Notes: generated by a model not told the origin, from the letters alone. A stretch of DNA of 64,000 bases from Microbacterium sp. CFH 31415 (GCF_022538185.1 NZ_JAKYXC010000009.1:62001-126000); one strand, 5' to 3'; counted from the stretch's first letter, positions 1-9,029 are shown. Translations and numbers: made by a program.

Positions 1-988
1 CTACGGCGGCACATACAACCTCTTCAAGTACACGCTCGCCAAGCTCGGCATCGAGACCACGTTCGTCGAGAACCAGGACGACCCCGAGGAGTGGCGCCGC
101 GCCGTCCGCCCGAACACGAAGCTCTTCTTCGGCGAGACCATCGGCAACCCGAAGATCAACGTGCTCGACATCCGCACGGTGGCCGACGTCGCCCACGAGA
201 ACGGCATCCCGCTCATCGTCGACAACACGATCGCGACGCCGTACCTCATCAAGCCCTTCGAGCACGGCGCCGACATCGTCATCCACTCGGCCACCAAGTT
301 CCTCGGCGGTCACGGCACGGTCATCGGCGGCGTCATCGTCGATGGCGGAAAGTTCGAGTGGTCGAAGAACGTCGAGAAGTTCCCGGGCCTCACCGAGCCC
401 GACCCGTCGTACCACGGCGCGTCCTACACCGCCGCGGTCGGCGACCCGCTCGCCTACATCATCAAGGCCCGCGTGCAGCTGCTCCGCGATCTCGGCGCAG
501 CCATCTCGCCGCAGAGCGCGTGGCTGCTGATCCAGGGCATCGAGACCCTGTCGCTGCGCATCGAGCGTCACGTGCAGAACGCGCAGGAGATCGCGGAGTG
601 GCTCGAGAACCAGGACGACGTCGCCTCGGTCAACTACTCGGGGCTGCCCACGTCGCCGTGGTACGCGGCGGCCAACACCTACGCGCCGAAGGGCGTGGGC
701 GCCGTGCTGTCGTTCGAGCTCAAGGGCGGGGTCGAGGCGGGCCGCGAGTTCGTGAACTCGCTCACCCTGTTCAGCCACCTCGCGAACATCGGCGACGTGC
801 GCTCGCTCGTCATCCACCCGGCGTCGACCACGCACTCGCAGCTCACCCCCGAGCAGCAGCTCACCGCCGGTGTCACGCCGGGCCTGGTGCGCCTGTCGGT
901 CGGGCTCGAGAACATCGACGACCTCAAGGCCGACCTCGAGCAGGCGCTCGCGGCGGCTCGTCGCGTGTCGGAGGCGGCGCGCGCCTGA
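1..988 (+). CDS. metY: O-acetylhomoserine sulfhydrylase (aminocarboxypropyltransferase), 5' end missing
   Basis: PLP enzyme of the Cys/Met-metabolism family that joins sulfide to O-acetylhomoserine to give homocysteine. The reading frame is open from base 2, so the N-terminal part lies outside the window; 328 residues remain. The PLP lysine lies in the motif SATKFLGGHG (codon 296-298), and the C-terminal motifs VNYSGLPTSPWY and FVNSLTLFSHLANIGD are those of MetY rather than of cystathionine gamma-synthase. The substrate donor would come from metX, 2.4 kb downstream on the same strand; in many actinobacteria the two genes are adjacent, whereas here two unrelated genes lie between. A strong hairpin follows the stop codon. 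Confidence 0.95.
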   Translation, partial: YGGTYNLFKYTLAKLGIETTFVENQDDPEEWRRAVRPNTKLFFGETIGNPKINVLDIRTVADVAHENGIPLIVDNTIATPYLIKPFEHGADIVIHSATKFLGGHGTVIGGVIVDGGKFEWSKNVEKFPGLTEPDPSYHGASYTAAVGDPLAYIIKARVQLLRDLGAAISPQSAWLLIQGIETLSLRIERHVQNAQEIAEWLENQDDVASVNYSGLPTSPWYAAANTYAPKGVGAVLSFELKGGVEAGREFVNSLTLFSHLANIGDVRSLVIHPASTTHSQLTPEQQLTAGVTPGLVRLSVGLENIDDLKADLEQALAAARRVSEAARA

Positions 989-1004
989 CCTCGGTTTCAG
1001 ATCA

Positions 1005-1040
1005 GCGGATGCCTCGGCCCACGCGGGCCGGGGCATCCGC
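1005..1040. terminator. Hairpin terminator after metY
   Basis: GCGGATGCCTCGGCCC (1005-1020) pairs with GGGCCGGGGCATCCGC (1025-1040) across the loop ACGC. There are 16 pairs with one T.G wobble. It lies 17 bases after the metY stop and just before the convergent end of the next gene, so it can serve both directions. The T run is weak, as is usual in GC-rich actinobacteria. Confidence 0.75.
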
Positions 1041-1063
1041 AGTTCTGCCTCCGGGTGCCGGCG

Positions 1064-2008
1064 TCAGCCGGCATCCCACCAGCGCAGCACGCGCAGAGCG
1101 CGGAGGGTGACCCACCGGCTCGGGAAGCCGTCACCCTCCGCGTCGAGTTCGAACAGCACCGGCCCCTCGTGATGGTTCTCGAAGGGGAACAGGCCGTTGT
1201 CGAGCCGCTTCTCGCGGACGAGTTCGACGCCCTCGGCGCAGCGCTCGTCGCGCTCGGGGCGCGCGAGGCGGAAGTACTCGAGACCGCGCAGCACGTCGTA
1301 GTACCACCGCCACGGGGCCGATGTCAGCGTCATCCGCAGGTCGACGATCGAGCCGTCGGACTTGCGGCGGAAGAGTCGTCGCTCCAGCAGATACTCCTCG
1401 CCACGAAGCCGAGCGGCTCGGAGCTCGTCGGAGCCGCCCGTGCGCTGCTCCCACTCCCACAGCCCTTCGAGCGCGCAGATCGTCGAGTGGAAGGACGACG
1501 GTGTCGCCGTGTCGTCCTCCCAGCAGTTCCAGCCTCCGTCGGCGTGCTGGGTGTCGAGCAGGGTCTGAGCGATCGCGGCTGACTCGTCGCGCGCGAAGTA
1601 CGCGCCGAGCGCGAGGGCGATCCCGTTGATGCACGGTTCGATCTCCCCCTCGAAGTATGGTGCGCCGTTGTACTCCCACCGCGCGTTCTCGCGCACCCGC
1701 GTGATCGCACGCACCGCCTCGGGCGAGTCGGGGTCGAGTCCGTACTCCATGAGCGACTGCAGCGAGAAGTGCGTCGCCGTCCACGCGTCGAAGAACGGCC
1801 GGCTCTCGTCGACCCACCCCGGTCTGTAGACGCCGCCGTCCCAGAGCCCGTCGTCACCCTGCTCGGCGAGCAGGCGTGCCCCCCAGCCTTCGGTGGCGAC
1901 ACGCGCGCGCTCCGCTGCGATCTCGGGCGCCGGCGCATCGGTGAGGTCGGCCATGACCTGCCACCGGATCGCCGGATCGCCGCTCAAGAGGTACTCGATC
2001 ACGTCCAT
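1064..2008 (-). CDS. Prenyltransferase/squalene-oxidase-repeat (alpha/alpha toroid) protein
   Basis: Protein of 314 residues. The middle contains repeats of the terpene-cyclase/prenyltransferase alpha-alpha barrel type: LLAEQGDDGLWDGGVY, ALGAYFARDESAAIAQTLLDT followed by HADGGWNCWE, and KRLDNGLFPFENHHEG. No DXDD protonation motif of a true squalene-hopene cyclase is visible, so a cyclase activity is not claimed. The start at MDVIEYLLSGDP was chosen because a -10 hexamer TACCAT (2016-2021 on the complement) ends seven bases before it, consistent with a leaderless transcript. It is divergent from the DUF2332 gene. Cytosolic, function unknown. Confidence 0.7.
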   Translation of the reverse strand: MDVIEYLLSGDPAIRWQVMADLTDAPAPEIAAERARVATEGWGARLLAEQGDDGLWDGGVYRPGWVDESRPFFDAWTATHFSLQSLMEYGLDPDSPEAVRAITRVRENARWEYNGAPYFEGEIEPCINGIALALGAYFARDESAAIAQTLLDTQHADGGWNCWEDDTATPSSFHSTICALEGLWEWEQRTGGSDELRAARLRGEEYLLERRLFRRKSDGSIVDLRMTLTSAPWRWYYDVLRGLEYFRLARPERDERCAEGVELVREKRLDNGLFPFENHHEGPVLFELDAEGDGFPSRWVTLRALRVLRWWDAG

Positions 2009-2066
2009 TCCACGGATGGTAGACCGGCCCGGCGACACGGCGGCCGGGCGATCGTAGGGTGGGCGC

Positions 2067-3089
2067 GTGGACACGGGTGATCCGACGGCCGCGATCGCGG
2101 CCTTCTACGACGACTTCGGCCGACGCTGGGCGCACGGCACCTCGCCGCTGTATGAGGATTGGGCGCTCGGGATCGCACGTGATCCCGAGCTGCTCGCCCG
2201 GCTGGCCGCACTCCCCCGCGCCAAGCAGCAGCCGAACCTCGTGTTCGCGTCGGCGCGCTGGGAGGGCGCCGCGATGAGCCCGTACCACGCGGTGCGGCCA
2301 TGGCTGCTCGAGCACTGGGATCGCATCGTGGCGACCGGCGCCGACCGCACCGTGCAGACCAACGAAGCCAACCGGTGCGCGACCTGGCTCCCGCCCCTCT
2401 CCGGCATCGACGGTCCGATCGCCCTGCTCGAGGTCGGGGCCGCCGCGGGCCTGTGCCTGTTCCCCGACCGGTACAGCGTCGAGTACGCGACCCCGGCCGG
2501 CGTGCAGAAGGTCGACCCGCCCGACGGGCCGAGCGACGTCATGCTCACCTGCACCGTCGATGACGAGGCATCCGTCCCCGAACGGTATCCCGATGTCGTC
2601 TGGCGGCGCGGGATCGACCTCGATCCCATCGACGTCTCGGACGCCGACGCCGTCGACTGGCTCGCGAACCTCATCTGGCCCGGGCCCGACCACGATGCCC
2701 GGGTCGCCCGACTGCGAACGGCCGCCGCGATCGCGGCATCCGATCCTCCCGAGATCGTCCGCGGCGATCTGCTGGAGCGGGTGACGGATGTCGCAGCCGC
2801 CGCTCCGCCGGACGCCACGCTGGTCGTCTTCCACAGCGCGGTGCTGCTGTACCTCGATTCTGCGGAGCGCCGCCGGTTCGCCGACATCATGGCCGGGCTC
2901 GGCGCGGCGACCGGCCGCCGGGTGGTGTGGCTGTCGAACGAGACGATGGGCACGCTCGACGAGATCGACGCGCAGGTACCGCCCGGCACGCCGACGGACC
3001 ACCGCTTCGTGCAGACGTGGGATGCTCGGCCGATCGCCCTCGCCGGCCAGCACGGCGCGCTGTACGAGACGGCGGCGTTCCGGAGCTGA
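2067..3089 (+). CDS. DUF2332 family protein
   Basis: Protein of 340 residues with the DUF2332 pattern: an N-terminal segment ending in SPLYEDWALGIARDPELL, the central QTNEANRC, a LLEVGAAAGLCLFPDRY stretch that resembles an SAM-methyltransferase glycine loop, and a C-terminal VVFHSAVLLYLD followed by RVVWLSNE. The glycine-rich loop suggests a Rossmann-like nucleotide or SAM fold, but no activity is established for the family. The GTG start is decided by TAGGGT at 2055-2060, exactly six bases upstream, which would give a leaderless mRNA. Divergent from the toroid protein gene, convergent with nothing; followed by a 250-bp spacer before metX. Confidence 0.75.
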   Translation: MDTGDPTAAIAAFYDDFGRRWAHGTSPLYEDWALGIARDPELLARLAALPRAKQQPNLVFASARWEGAAMSPYHAVRPWLLEHWDRIVATGADRTVQTNEANRCATWLPPLSGIDGPIALLEVGAAAGLCLFPDRYSVEYATPAGVQKVDPPDGPSDVMLTCTVDDEASVPERYPDVVWRRGIDLDPIDVSDADAVDWLANLIWPGPDHDARVARLRTAAAIAASDPPEIVRGDLLERVTDVAAAAPPDATLVVFHSAVLLYLDSAERRRFADIMAGLGAATGRRVVWLSNETMGTLDEIDAQVPPGTPTDHRFVQTWDARPIALAGQHGALYETAAFRS

Positions 3090-3339
3090 GGGTGCCGCCC
3101 GGGGCACACAGCCCTTTCGATGTGCCAACGTCAGCGACCGGCATCGGCCGCCGTCCGTAACACTCGGCCCGAGGCCCGGGACTGGGCCGTCCCGGCCATC
3201 CCGCGTACCGAACTCGGGACCGCCGCCGTCTCACCCATCCGATCACGCCGTCTCACGGACCCGACCCCAGTTTCCGTCCTGAGCCGGGTACGGCGTAACA
3301 CTCGGCCTGCGGGCAGGGGCCGGGCGGGAGAATGGTCCG
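3090..3339. other. Spacer before metX with a 14-bp direct repeat
   Basis: About 250 bases without a gene. CGTAACACTCGGCC occurs twice in direct orientation, at 3156-3169 and 3294-3307, the second 20 bases upstream of the metX -10. GC-rich short inverted segments follow each copy. A regulator site for sulfur metabolism is possible, but nothing else supports it. Confidence 0.4.
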
Positions 3340-4545
3340 ATGGACTGGCAGACCTCCGAAGACACCGTGCCCTCGGCACCGGTGACGGAGGCCGACGCCC
3401 GCCTGCTGCTGGGGCGCCCGCCGGCCACCGGCGCGTGGCGCGACGGCGACCCCGTCGGCGAGCGTCACTTCGCCGCGTTCGGGTCGTTCCGCACCGAGGG
3501 CGGCCGCGAGCTCCCCGCCTACCGCCTCGCCTACGAGACGTGGGGCGAGCTGAACGCAGCGCGCGACAACGCCGTGCTGGTGCTGCATGCGCTCACCGGC
3601 GACAGCCACGTGCGCGGACCGGCCGGGCCGGGGCATCCCACGACCGGGTGGTGGGACGACATCGTCGGTCCCGGCGCGCCCATCGACACCGACCGCTGGT
3701 TCGTCGTCGCACCGAACATGCTCGGCGGCTGCCAGGGCTCGACCGGCCCCGCCAGCATCGGCCCCGACGGCTACGAGTGGGCGTCGCGGTTCCCGTACCT
3801 GACGATCCGCGACCAGGTCGCCGCACAGGTGCGCCTCGCCGACGCCCTCGGCATCGACGTGTGGGCCGGCGTCATCGGCGGATCGATGGGCGGCATGCAC
3901 GCCCTGGAGTGGGCCGTCGGTCTGCCCGACCGCGTCGAGCGCGTCGGCATCCTCTCGGCTCCGCCCGTCAACACCGCCGACCAGATCGCACTGAACTCGG
4001 TGCAGCTCGAGGCCATCCGCATCGATCCGCGGTTCCAAGGCGGCGAGTACTACGACGCCGCCGACGGCGACGGCCCGAACCGCGGACTCGCGCTCGCCCG
4101 CCGCATGGCGCTGCTCAACTACCGCTCGCCCACCGAGCTCAACCAGCGCTTCCAGCGGTCGTGGCAGTCCGGCGTCAGCCCCCTCGGCCACGGCGGCCGG
4201 TTCGCGGTGGAGTCCTACCTCGACTTCCACGGCAACAAGTTCACGCGCCGCTTCGACGCCAACTCGTACATCACGCTCGTCGAGGCGATGAACTCGCACG
4301 ACGTGGGCCGCGACCGCGGCGGCATCGACGACGCCCTCGCCCGCGTGACCGCCACCGCGCTCGTGGTGGGGATCGACAGCGACCGGCTCTTCCCGATCGA
4401 CGGTCAGCATCGTATCGCGCGCGGCATCCGTCACACTCTCGACGGGGACCGCGCGGTCGTGCTCGCGAGCGACTTCGGCCACGACGGCTTCCTCATCGAG
4501 ACGCACGCCGTCGGCACGCACGTCCGCCGCCTCCTCGAAGGCTGA
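3340..4545 (+). CDS. metX: Homoserine O-acetyltransferase
   Basis: Alpha/beta-hydrolase enzyme of 401 residues that transfers acetyl from acetyl-CoA to L-homoserine, the activating step for methionine synthesis by direct sulfhydrylation with metY. The nucleophile is Ser182 in GGSMGGMHALEW. The conserved HALTGDSHV (oxyanion side), the PNMLGGCQGSTGP motif, a C-terminal VVGIDSDRLFP carrying the acid and FGHDGFLIE carrying the histidine are all present. Length is usual for the family. GAGAAT at 3328-3333 stands six bases before the ATG, a plausible -10 of a leaderless promoter. The 14-bp direct repeat upstream may be regulatory. It ends eight bases from the convergent NUDIX gene. Confidence 0.96.
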   Translation: MDWQTSEDTVPSAPVTEADARLLLGRPPATGAWRDGDPVGERHFAAFGSFRTEGGRELPAYRLAYETWGELNAARDNAVLVLHALTGDSHVRGPAGPGHPTTGWWDDIVGPGAPIDTDRWFVVAPNMLGGCQGSTGPASIGPDGYEWASRFPYLTIRDQVAAQVRLADALGIDVWAGVIGGSMGGMHALEWAVGLPDRVERVGILSAPPVNTADQIALNSVQLEAIRIDPRFQGGEYYDAADGDGPNRGLALARRMALLNYRSPTELNQRFQRSWQSGVSPLGHGGRFAVESYLDFHGNKFTRRFDANSYITLVEAMNSHDVGRDRGGIDDALARVTATALVVGIDSDRLFPIDGQHRIARGIRHTLDGDRAVVLASDFGHDGFLIETHAVGTHVRRLLEG

Positions 4546-4553
4546 CGGGCGGG

Positions 4554-5306
4554 TCACTCCGCCTCGGTGTACCTCCAAGGCAGTGCGCCGATCTCCAGAC
4601 GGTGACGGGCAGCGGATGCCGCGGCATCCACTCCCTCCTCGTATTCGGCGTCGCCGTGCCAGAGCAGCAGCGGACCCTCGGAACCCCGCCGGGCGACGGT
4701 CTCGAACCGGCGGGTGCCGCCGAGGCGCGCGGAGTCGAGGACGGAGCCTGCATCGGGATGGTGGACGAGGTGATGCAGCGTGACCCACGTCGGCGGGTAG
4801 AGCGTCAGCTCGCCGCGGCCGTGCCGGGCCAGCACCTCGGCAGGTGCCACCCACTCGGCGGTCACCGCTTCGTCGGGTGAGAGCGTCAGCGGCCCGTCGG
4901 GCGCAGCCACGACGAAGAACCAGGTGCGGATGCGCACCTTCAGCCCGGGCGGCGGATCCCAGCACGACAGGGTGACCAGGTCCGCGGCGTCGACGACGAG
5001 TCCGACTTCCTCGACGGTCTCGCGGACGGCCGCGCGACGGGCGGTGTCCTCCTCGGCGTCGCCCTCACGGTGGTCGGCGGCGTCGAGCTTGCCTCCGGGG
5101 AACACCCACGCACCGGCGAACGAGCCGCGATCGGGGCGCTCGATGAGCAGCACCTGCGGGCCGTCGGCGGTATCACGGAGGATGACGACCGTCGCGGCGA
5201 CGGGGATGTCATCGCCGGCGTCGTCGGCACTGCGCGGACGCGAGTCGCCGATGGCGTCGGCGAGAGCACGCACCGCGCGATCAGGAGACGGCGCCGGCTC
5301 GGACAT
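4554..5306 (-). CDS. NUDIX hydrolase, NUDT7/8/19-like
   Basis: Protein of 250 residues. The NUDIX box is present as FPGGKLDAAD, an insertion rich in acidic residues, then REtVEEVGL; the spacing between the first glycine and REUXEEXGU is longer than in the standard box, as in the NUDT19/CoA-pyrophosphatase type. The substrate is therefore likely a nucleotide-linked molecule such as a CoA derivative, but this is inference. The start at MSEPAPSPD was taken because TAGAGT lies seven bases upstream on the complement; a second ATG three codons earlier is possible. Last gene of a leftward set with the thiamine-binding protein and the GT87-like membrane protein. The coding sequence contains a perfect 16-bp palindrome at 4614-4629. 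Confidence 0.85.
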   Translation of the reverse strand: MSEPAPSPDRAVRALADAIGDSRPRSADDAGDDIPVAATVVILRDTADGPQVLLIERPDRGSFAGAWVFPGGKLDAADHREGDAEEDTARRAAVRETVEEVGLVVDAADLVTLSCWDPPPGLKVRIRTWFFVVAAPDGPLTLSPDEAVTAEWVAPAEVLARHGRGELTLYPPTWVTLHHLVHHPDAGSVLDSARLGGTRRFETVARRGSEGPLLLWHGDAEYEEGVDAAASAARHRLEIGALPWRYTEAE

Positions 5307-5336
5307 GCCCCTCACTCTAGGGCGCGTCCGGGGCGG

Positions 5337-5663
5337 TCACTCGTCCTTCGGCGTCTGCGTCTGCTCGTCGAGGGCCGCTTCGAGGCGCTCGATCTTCCCG
5401 TCGAGCTCGCCGCTGTAGCCGGGCCGGATGTCGGCCTTGAGCACCAGCGACACGCGCGAACCGTACGGCTGGACCGCTTCGGTCGCGCGCCGGACGACGT
5501 CGAAGACCTCGTCCCACTCCCCCTCGAGCTCGGTGAACATCGAGGTCGTTCGGTGCGGCAGTCCGCTGTCACGGACGACACGGACGGCCGCGGCGACGGC
5601 GTCGTGCACGGAGCCGTCGGCGTTGCCGGTGCCGCTGGGCGCGACGGAGAAGGCGACGAGCAT
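5337..5663 (-). CDS. MTH1187/YkoF-like thiamine-binding protein
   Basis: Small protein of 108 residues with the MTH1187 family pattern: MLVAFSVAPSGTG at the N-terminus, a central TTSMFTELEGEWDEVFDVV and VSLVLKADIRPG. The family forms ferredoxin-like tetramers and binds thiamine or related ligands in the cytosol; a precise role is unknown. The start is preceded by a good ribosome binding site (GGAGG) at the usual distance, and the gene lies 16 bases downstream of the GT87-like gene, so it is probably translated from a common transcript. It ends 30 bases before the NUDIX gene start. Confidence 0.85.
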   Translation of the reverse strand: MLVAFSVAPSGTGNADGSVHDAVAAAVRVVRDSGLPHRTTSMFTELEGEWDEVFDVVRRATEAVQPYGSRVSLVLKADIRPGYSGELDGKIERLEAALDEQTQTPKDE

Positions 5664-5679
5664 GGGGGACCTCCGGGGT

Positions 5680-6897
5680 TCAGGGCGTGGTGGACAGGGA
5701 AGCGGGAGGGCGCACCCGCGAGGGCACGCGGGCGACGCACGCGATCGCCCACACCAGGAGAGCGACCATCACGACGTTGCGGGCGGTGAGCACACCGACG
5801 GCGAACACATCGGCCAGGATCAGCTGAGCGTAGAGCAGCGGGTACACGAGGTGCGTCAGGAGCGCCGCGGCGAGGGCGGCCACGGCCGGCACCTTCCACC
5901 GCCGGCGGTCGAGCACCAGGCCCATCACGAGCGGCGAGATGATCCACGTGAGGAACTGCGGTGAGCCGACCTTGTTGAACACGATGAACGCCAGCACCAG
6001 GGCGAGCCCGAGCGACGGGAAGAGTGCCGCGAAGCCGGCGCCGCGCCAGGCTTTGACGGCGCCGAGGGCGGCGATCGCCAGGACCGCGACGGCGAGCACG
6101 GGCGTCATCGCTGCGATCACGACGTCGACGTCAGCACCGGTGACCTGGAAGGTGAGGATCTCGGTGTCGTAGTACACGAATGCGCCGTCGACGCCGGCCG
6201 CGGCCTGCCACAGGAACCAGGCCGTCACCGGTGCCTCGAGCTGAAGACCGCGGCCGGTCTGCCCCGACACGAACCCGAGCAGGTGCGCACCGCCCCCGGC
6301 GACGACGACGGCGACGGCGATGAGCGCCGTCACGACGAGCGCACCGCCGATCACGGCCGGCCTGCGACGGACGGCGATCAGTGCGGCGGCGAGCAGGGCG
6401 GCGGGCCACACCTTGACCCAGGTGCCCGCAGCCAGCAGCATCGATGCGAGGAGCGGCCGCCCCACGAGCCACAGACACCCGGCGATCCCGAGCGAGACGG
6501 TGACGCCGTCCAGACGGTACATGCCGACCGGCCCCAGAAGGAGCAGGAAGGCCAGCCAGAACGCCGCGGCAAGGGTGCGTCCGCGCGAGCGGCCACGGCC
6601 GACGAGGAGCGCGAAAGCGAGCGCATTCGCGACCGTCACCAGCGCCACCCACGCGAACTCGAAGCCGATGAGCCCCTTGAGGACGAACGCGAGAACCATC
6701 GGCACGAGGGCGAGCTGCGGGTAGATCCAGCTCTGGGTGACGCCCATGATCGCCGTGCCCTCGACGGCCGCGCGGGCCCACGGCTCGTAGACGAGGGGCA
6801 CGTCGCCCCGCGGCGTGTTCGGCTCGGTGAAGCCCAGCACGGCGACGACGAGGTGGACCAGCACGAATGCGATCCACAGCACGGCGCGCCTCGACAT
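5680..6897 (-). CDS. GT87/DUF2029-like polytopic membrane glycosyltransferase
   Basis: Integral membrane protein of 405 residues with about ten hydrophobic segments, beginning with VLWIAFVLVHLVVAVLGF. The first periplasmic loop carries YEPWARAAVEG and IMGVTQSWIYPQLALVP, matching the conserved loop of the GT87 (DUF2029) polyprenyl-phosphate-mannose dependent mannosyltransferases. By family it would add a sugar from a lipid carrier to an envelope acceptor outside the membrane; the acceptor is unknown. TAGGAT at 6904-6909 (complement) lies six bases before the ATG, so a leaderless transcript is likely. First gene of a leftward run with the thiamine-binding and NUDIX genes. Confidence 0.7.
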   Translation of the reverse strand: MSRRAVLWIAFVLVHLVVAVLGFTEPNTPRGDVPLVYEPWARAAVEGTAIMGVTQSWIYPQLALVPMVLAFVLKGLIGFEFAWVALVTVANALAFALLVGRGRSRGRTLAAAFWLAFLLLLGPVGMYRLDGVTVSLGIAGCLWLVGRPLLASMLLAAGTWVKVWPAALLAAALIAVRRRPAVIGGALVVTALIAVAVVVAGGGAHLLGFVSGQTGRGLQLEAPVTAWFLWQAAAGVDGAFVYYDTEILTFQVTGADVDVVIAAMTPVLAVAVLAIAALGAVKAWRGAGFAALFPSLGLALVLAFIVFNKVGSPQFLTWIISPLVMGLVLDRRRWKVPAVAALAAALLTHLVYPLLYAQLILADVFAVGVLTARNVVMVALLVWAIACVARVPSRVRPPASLSTTP

Positions 6898-6983
6898 CGT
6901 GCCATCCTATTTCGCCGGGGCGACGCCGCCCGACGGCGTCTGCTCGGCCTGACGGCGGGGGTCCATCCGCCCGTGTCAGGGCG

Positions 6984-7817
6984 TCAGACCGCGTCGAGCG
7001 CTTCGGACACGGCGCGCGGCAGCGCCTCCGCCACATCGAGCGCCGTGATGGGGCCGCCGCCGCGCCCGGCCGACGCGAGGCGGCCGGCGTGGCCGTGCAG
7101 CCACGCACCTGAGGCGGCGAGCGCGCCGAGGGAGCCGGCATCCGTTCCCCGCTCGCCCGCGTTCGCGCCGGCCACGAGCGCCCCGACGACGCCGGCCAGC
7201 ACGTCGCCGGTTCCCGCCGTTGCGAGCCAGGGCGTGCCCGCGGCGACCTCGATCGCGGACCCGTCGGGCGTCGCGACGACGGTGGCCGAGCCCTTGAGCA
7301 GGACCACCGCGCCCGTGGCCTCCGCCGTCTCGACGGCGGCGGCCACGCGGTCGTGGCCCGCGGGGGCGAGGCCGAGGGACACCCGCAGCCGCGCGTGCTC
7401 GCGGTCGTGCGGCGTGAGGATGCGGGGAGCAGTGGCATCCGCACCGAGGTCGAGTGCCCCGGCGTCGACGACGACGGGGTCGGTGTCATGGAGGATGCCC
7501 CGCAGCGCCTCGGTCTCGCCGGCGGCGCGGGACGCGGCATCCGTCCCCGATCCGATCAGCCAGGCCTGGACCCGCCCTTCGGACGCGACCGTCTCGGGGC
7601 GCCGCGCGAGCACGAGCGAGGTCGGGCGGTCCGGGCCGACGTAGCGGACCATGCCCAGCCCCGTGCGCCACGCGGCCTCCACCCCGAGCACGGCGGCGCC
7701 GGGGTAGGCGTCGGAACCGGTGCGGACTCCCAGGACGCCTCGGGAATACTTGTCATCTGCGGCCGTTGGCCTCCGAAGGGCGCGTCCCGTGTCCTCCATC
7801 GACCATGACCGCATCAT
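6984..7817 (-). CDS. nnrD: ADP-dependent (S)-NAD(P)H-hydrate dehydratase
   Basis: Protein of 277 residues with only the ribokinase-like YjeF C-terminal domain, so not fused to the epimerase domain found in E. coli. It repairs hydrated NADH and NADPH at the expense of ADP. Visible motifs are YSRGVLGVRTGSDAYPGAAVL near the N-terminus, ILTPHDRE and the nucleotide/catalytic loop TAGTGDVLAGVVGAL. The first ATG (7815-7817) is preferred over the ATG six codons later because TAGGGT (7824-7829 on the complement) ends exactly six bases upstream. Divergent from the Old Yellow Enzyme gene, with only 31 bases between the starts. Confidence 0.88.
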   Translation of the reverse strand: MMRSWSMEDTGRALRRPTAADDKYSRGVLGVRTGSDAYPGAAVLGVEAAWRTGLGMVRYVGPDRPTSLVLARRPETVASEGRVQAWLIGSGTDAASRAAGETEALRGILHDTDPVVVDAGALDLGADATAPRILTPHDREHARLRVSLGLAPAGHDRVAAAVETAEATGAVVLLKGSATVVATPDGSAIEVAAGTPWLATAGTGDVLAGVVGALVAGANAGERGTDAGSLGALAASGAWLHGHAGRLASAGRGGGPITALDVAEALPRAVSEALDAV

Positions 7818-7848
7818 GGCGCCACCCTACTCGCGGAGTCTTCCCCGG

Positions 7849-8913
7849 ATGAGCATCCTCTTCACGCCCCTGTCGCTGCGCGACGTCACCCTGCGCAACC
7901 GGCTGTGGGTCTCGCCGATGTGCCAGTACAGCGCGGTCGACGGTGTGCCGCAGGAGTGGCATCACACCCACCTGGCGCAGTTCGCGTCGGGGGGCGCGGG
8001 GCTCGTGATCGCCGAGGCGACCGCGGTCTCACCCGAGGGTCGCATCTCGCCCGAGGACACCGGCCTCTGGACCGACGCGCAGCGCGAAGCGTGGCATCCG
8101 ATCGTCGCCGCGGTGCGCGCCCGCGGCGCCGTTGCGGGGGTTCAGCTCGCGCACGCCGGCCGCAAGGCGTCGACCTGGTCGCCGTTCTCGGGTCACCGGG
8201 GCACCGTGCCCGCCGCCGAGGGCGGATGGCAGACCGTCGCGCCCTCGGCGATCGCGTACGAGGGCTTCGACGCTCCCGTCTCGCTCGACATGGCCGGGGT
8301 CGACCGGGTCGTCAGCGACTTCGGCGCCGCTGCGCGCCGCGCCGTCGAGGCCGGGTTCGAGGTGCTCGAGATCCACGCCGCGCACGGCTACCTGCTGCAC
8401 CAGTTCCTGTCGCCGCTGTCCAACCGCCGAGACGACGAGTACGGCGGGTCGCTCGAGAACCGGGCGCGACTGCTGCTCCGGGTGATCGATGCGGTGAGGG
8501 ATGCCGCGCCCGCCGCTCCGCTGCTGGTGCGCTTCTCCGCCACCGACTGGGCCGAGGGCGGCTGGGACGCCGACCAGACGGCGACGGTCGCCCGCTGGGC
8601 GGCCGACCGCGGCGTGGACTTCTTCGACATCTCGAGCGGCGGGCTCGTCGCCCACCAGCAGATCACGACCGGACCCGGCTACCAGGTCGACCTCGCCGCG
8701 CACGTCGCGCGGGTGGCGGGCGTACCGGTGAGCGCCGTGGGCATGATCGACGACGCCGCGCATGCCGAGAAGGTCGTCGCCGACGGACACGCGCTGGCGG
8801 TCATGGCCGGGCGCGAGTGGCTGCGCGACCCGCACTACGGTCTGCGCGCCGCCGTCGAGCTCGGCGCGGACATCGACTACTGGCCGAAGCAGTACCTCCG
8901 CGCGCGGGCCTGA
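7849..8913 (+). CDS. NADH:flavin oxidoreductase, Old Yellow Enzyme (YqjM type)
   Basis: FMN-dependent ene-reductase of 354 residues. It starts with MSILFTPLSLRDVTLRNR; PMCQYSAVDG holds the cysteine and tyrosine typical of the YqjM (thermophilic-like) subfamily, EIHAAHGYLLHQFLSP the substrate-binding histidine pair, and NRRDDEYGGSLENR the family signature. It reduces alpha,beta-unsaturated carbonyls with NAD(P)H in the cytosol; the physiological substrate is unknown. The reading frame is open for 43 codons further upstream, but that part overlaps the divergent nnrD and shows no similarity to the family, so the ATG at 7849 (GGAG about ten bases upstream) is chosen. Confidence 0.93.
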   Translation: MSILFTPLSLRDVTLRNRLWVSPMCQYSAVDGVPQEWHHTHLAQFASGGAGLVIAEATAVSPEGRISPEDTGLWTDAQREAWHPIVAAVRARGAVAGVQLAHAGRKASTWSPFSGHRGTVPAAEGGWQTVAPSAIAYEGFDAPVSLDMAGVDRVVSDFGAAARRAVEAGFEVLEIHAAHGYLLHQFLSPLSNRRDDEYGGSLENRARLLLRVIDAVRDAAPAAPLLVRFSATDWAEGGWDADQTATVARWAADRGVDFFDISSGGLVAHQQITTGPGYQVDLAAHVARVAGVPVSAVGMIDDAAHAEKVVADGHALAVMAGREWLRDPHYGLRAAVELGADIDYWPKQYLRARA

Positions 8914-8970
8914 CGCCCCCGGGTTGTCACTCGCGGGGCGTGGCGCTCCCGCACGGAGTGTCACGCTCCC

Positions 8971-9014
8971 GGCCGTCGAGCGAGCGAGCCTCTCGCTGCG
9001 CCCGCTCGACGACC
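8971..9014. terminator. Inverted repeat between convergent genes
   Basis: GGCCGTCGAGCG (8971-8982) pairs with CGCTCGACGACC (9003-9014) with one mismatch, around a loop that itself contains GAGCGAG/CTCTCGCT-like halves. It separates the converging Old Yellow Enzyme and CNNM-type genes and probably terminates both. Sequences of this GTCGAGCGAGCG type are common between genes in Microbacteriaceae. Confidence 0.55.
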
Positions 9015-9029
9015 GGCGAGGAGACCGGG

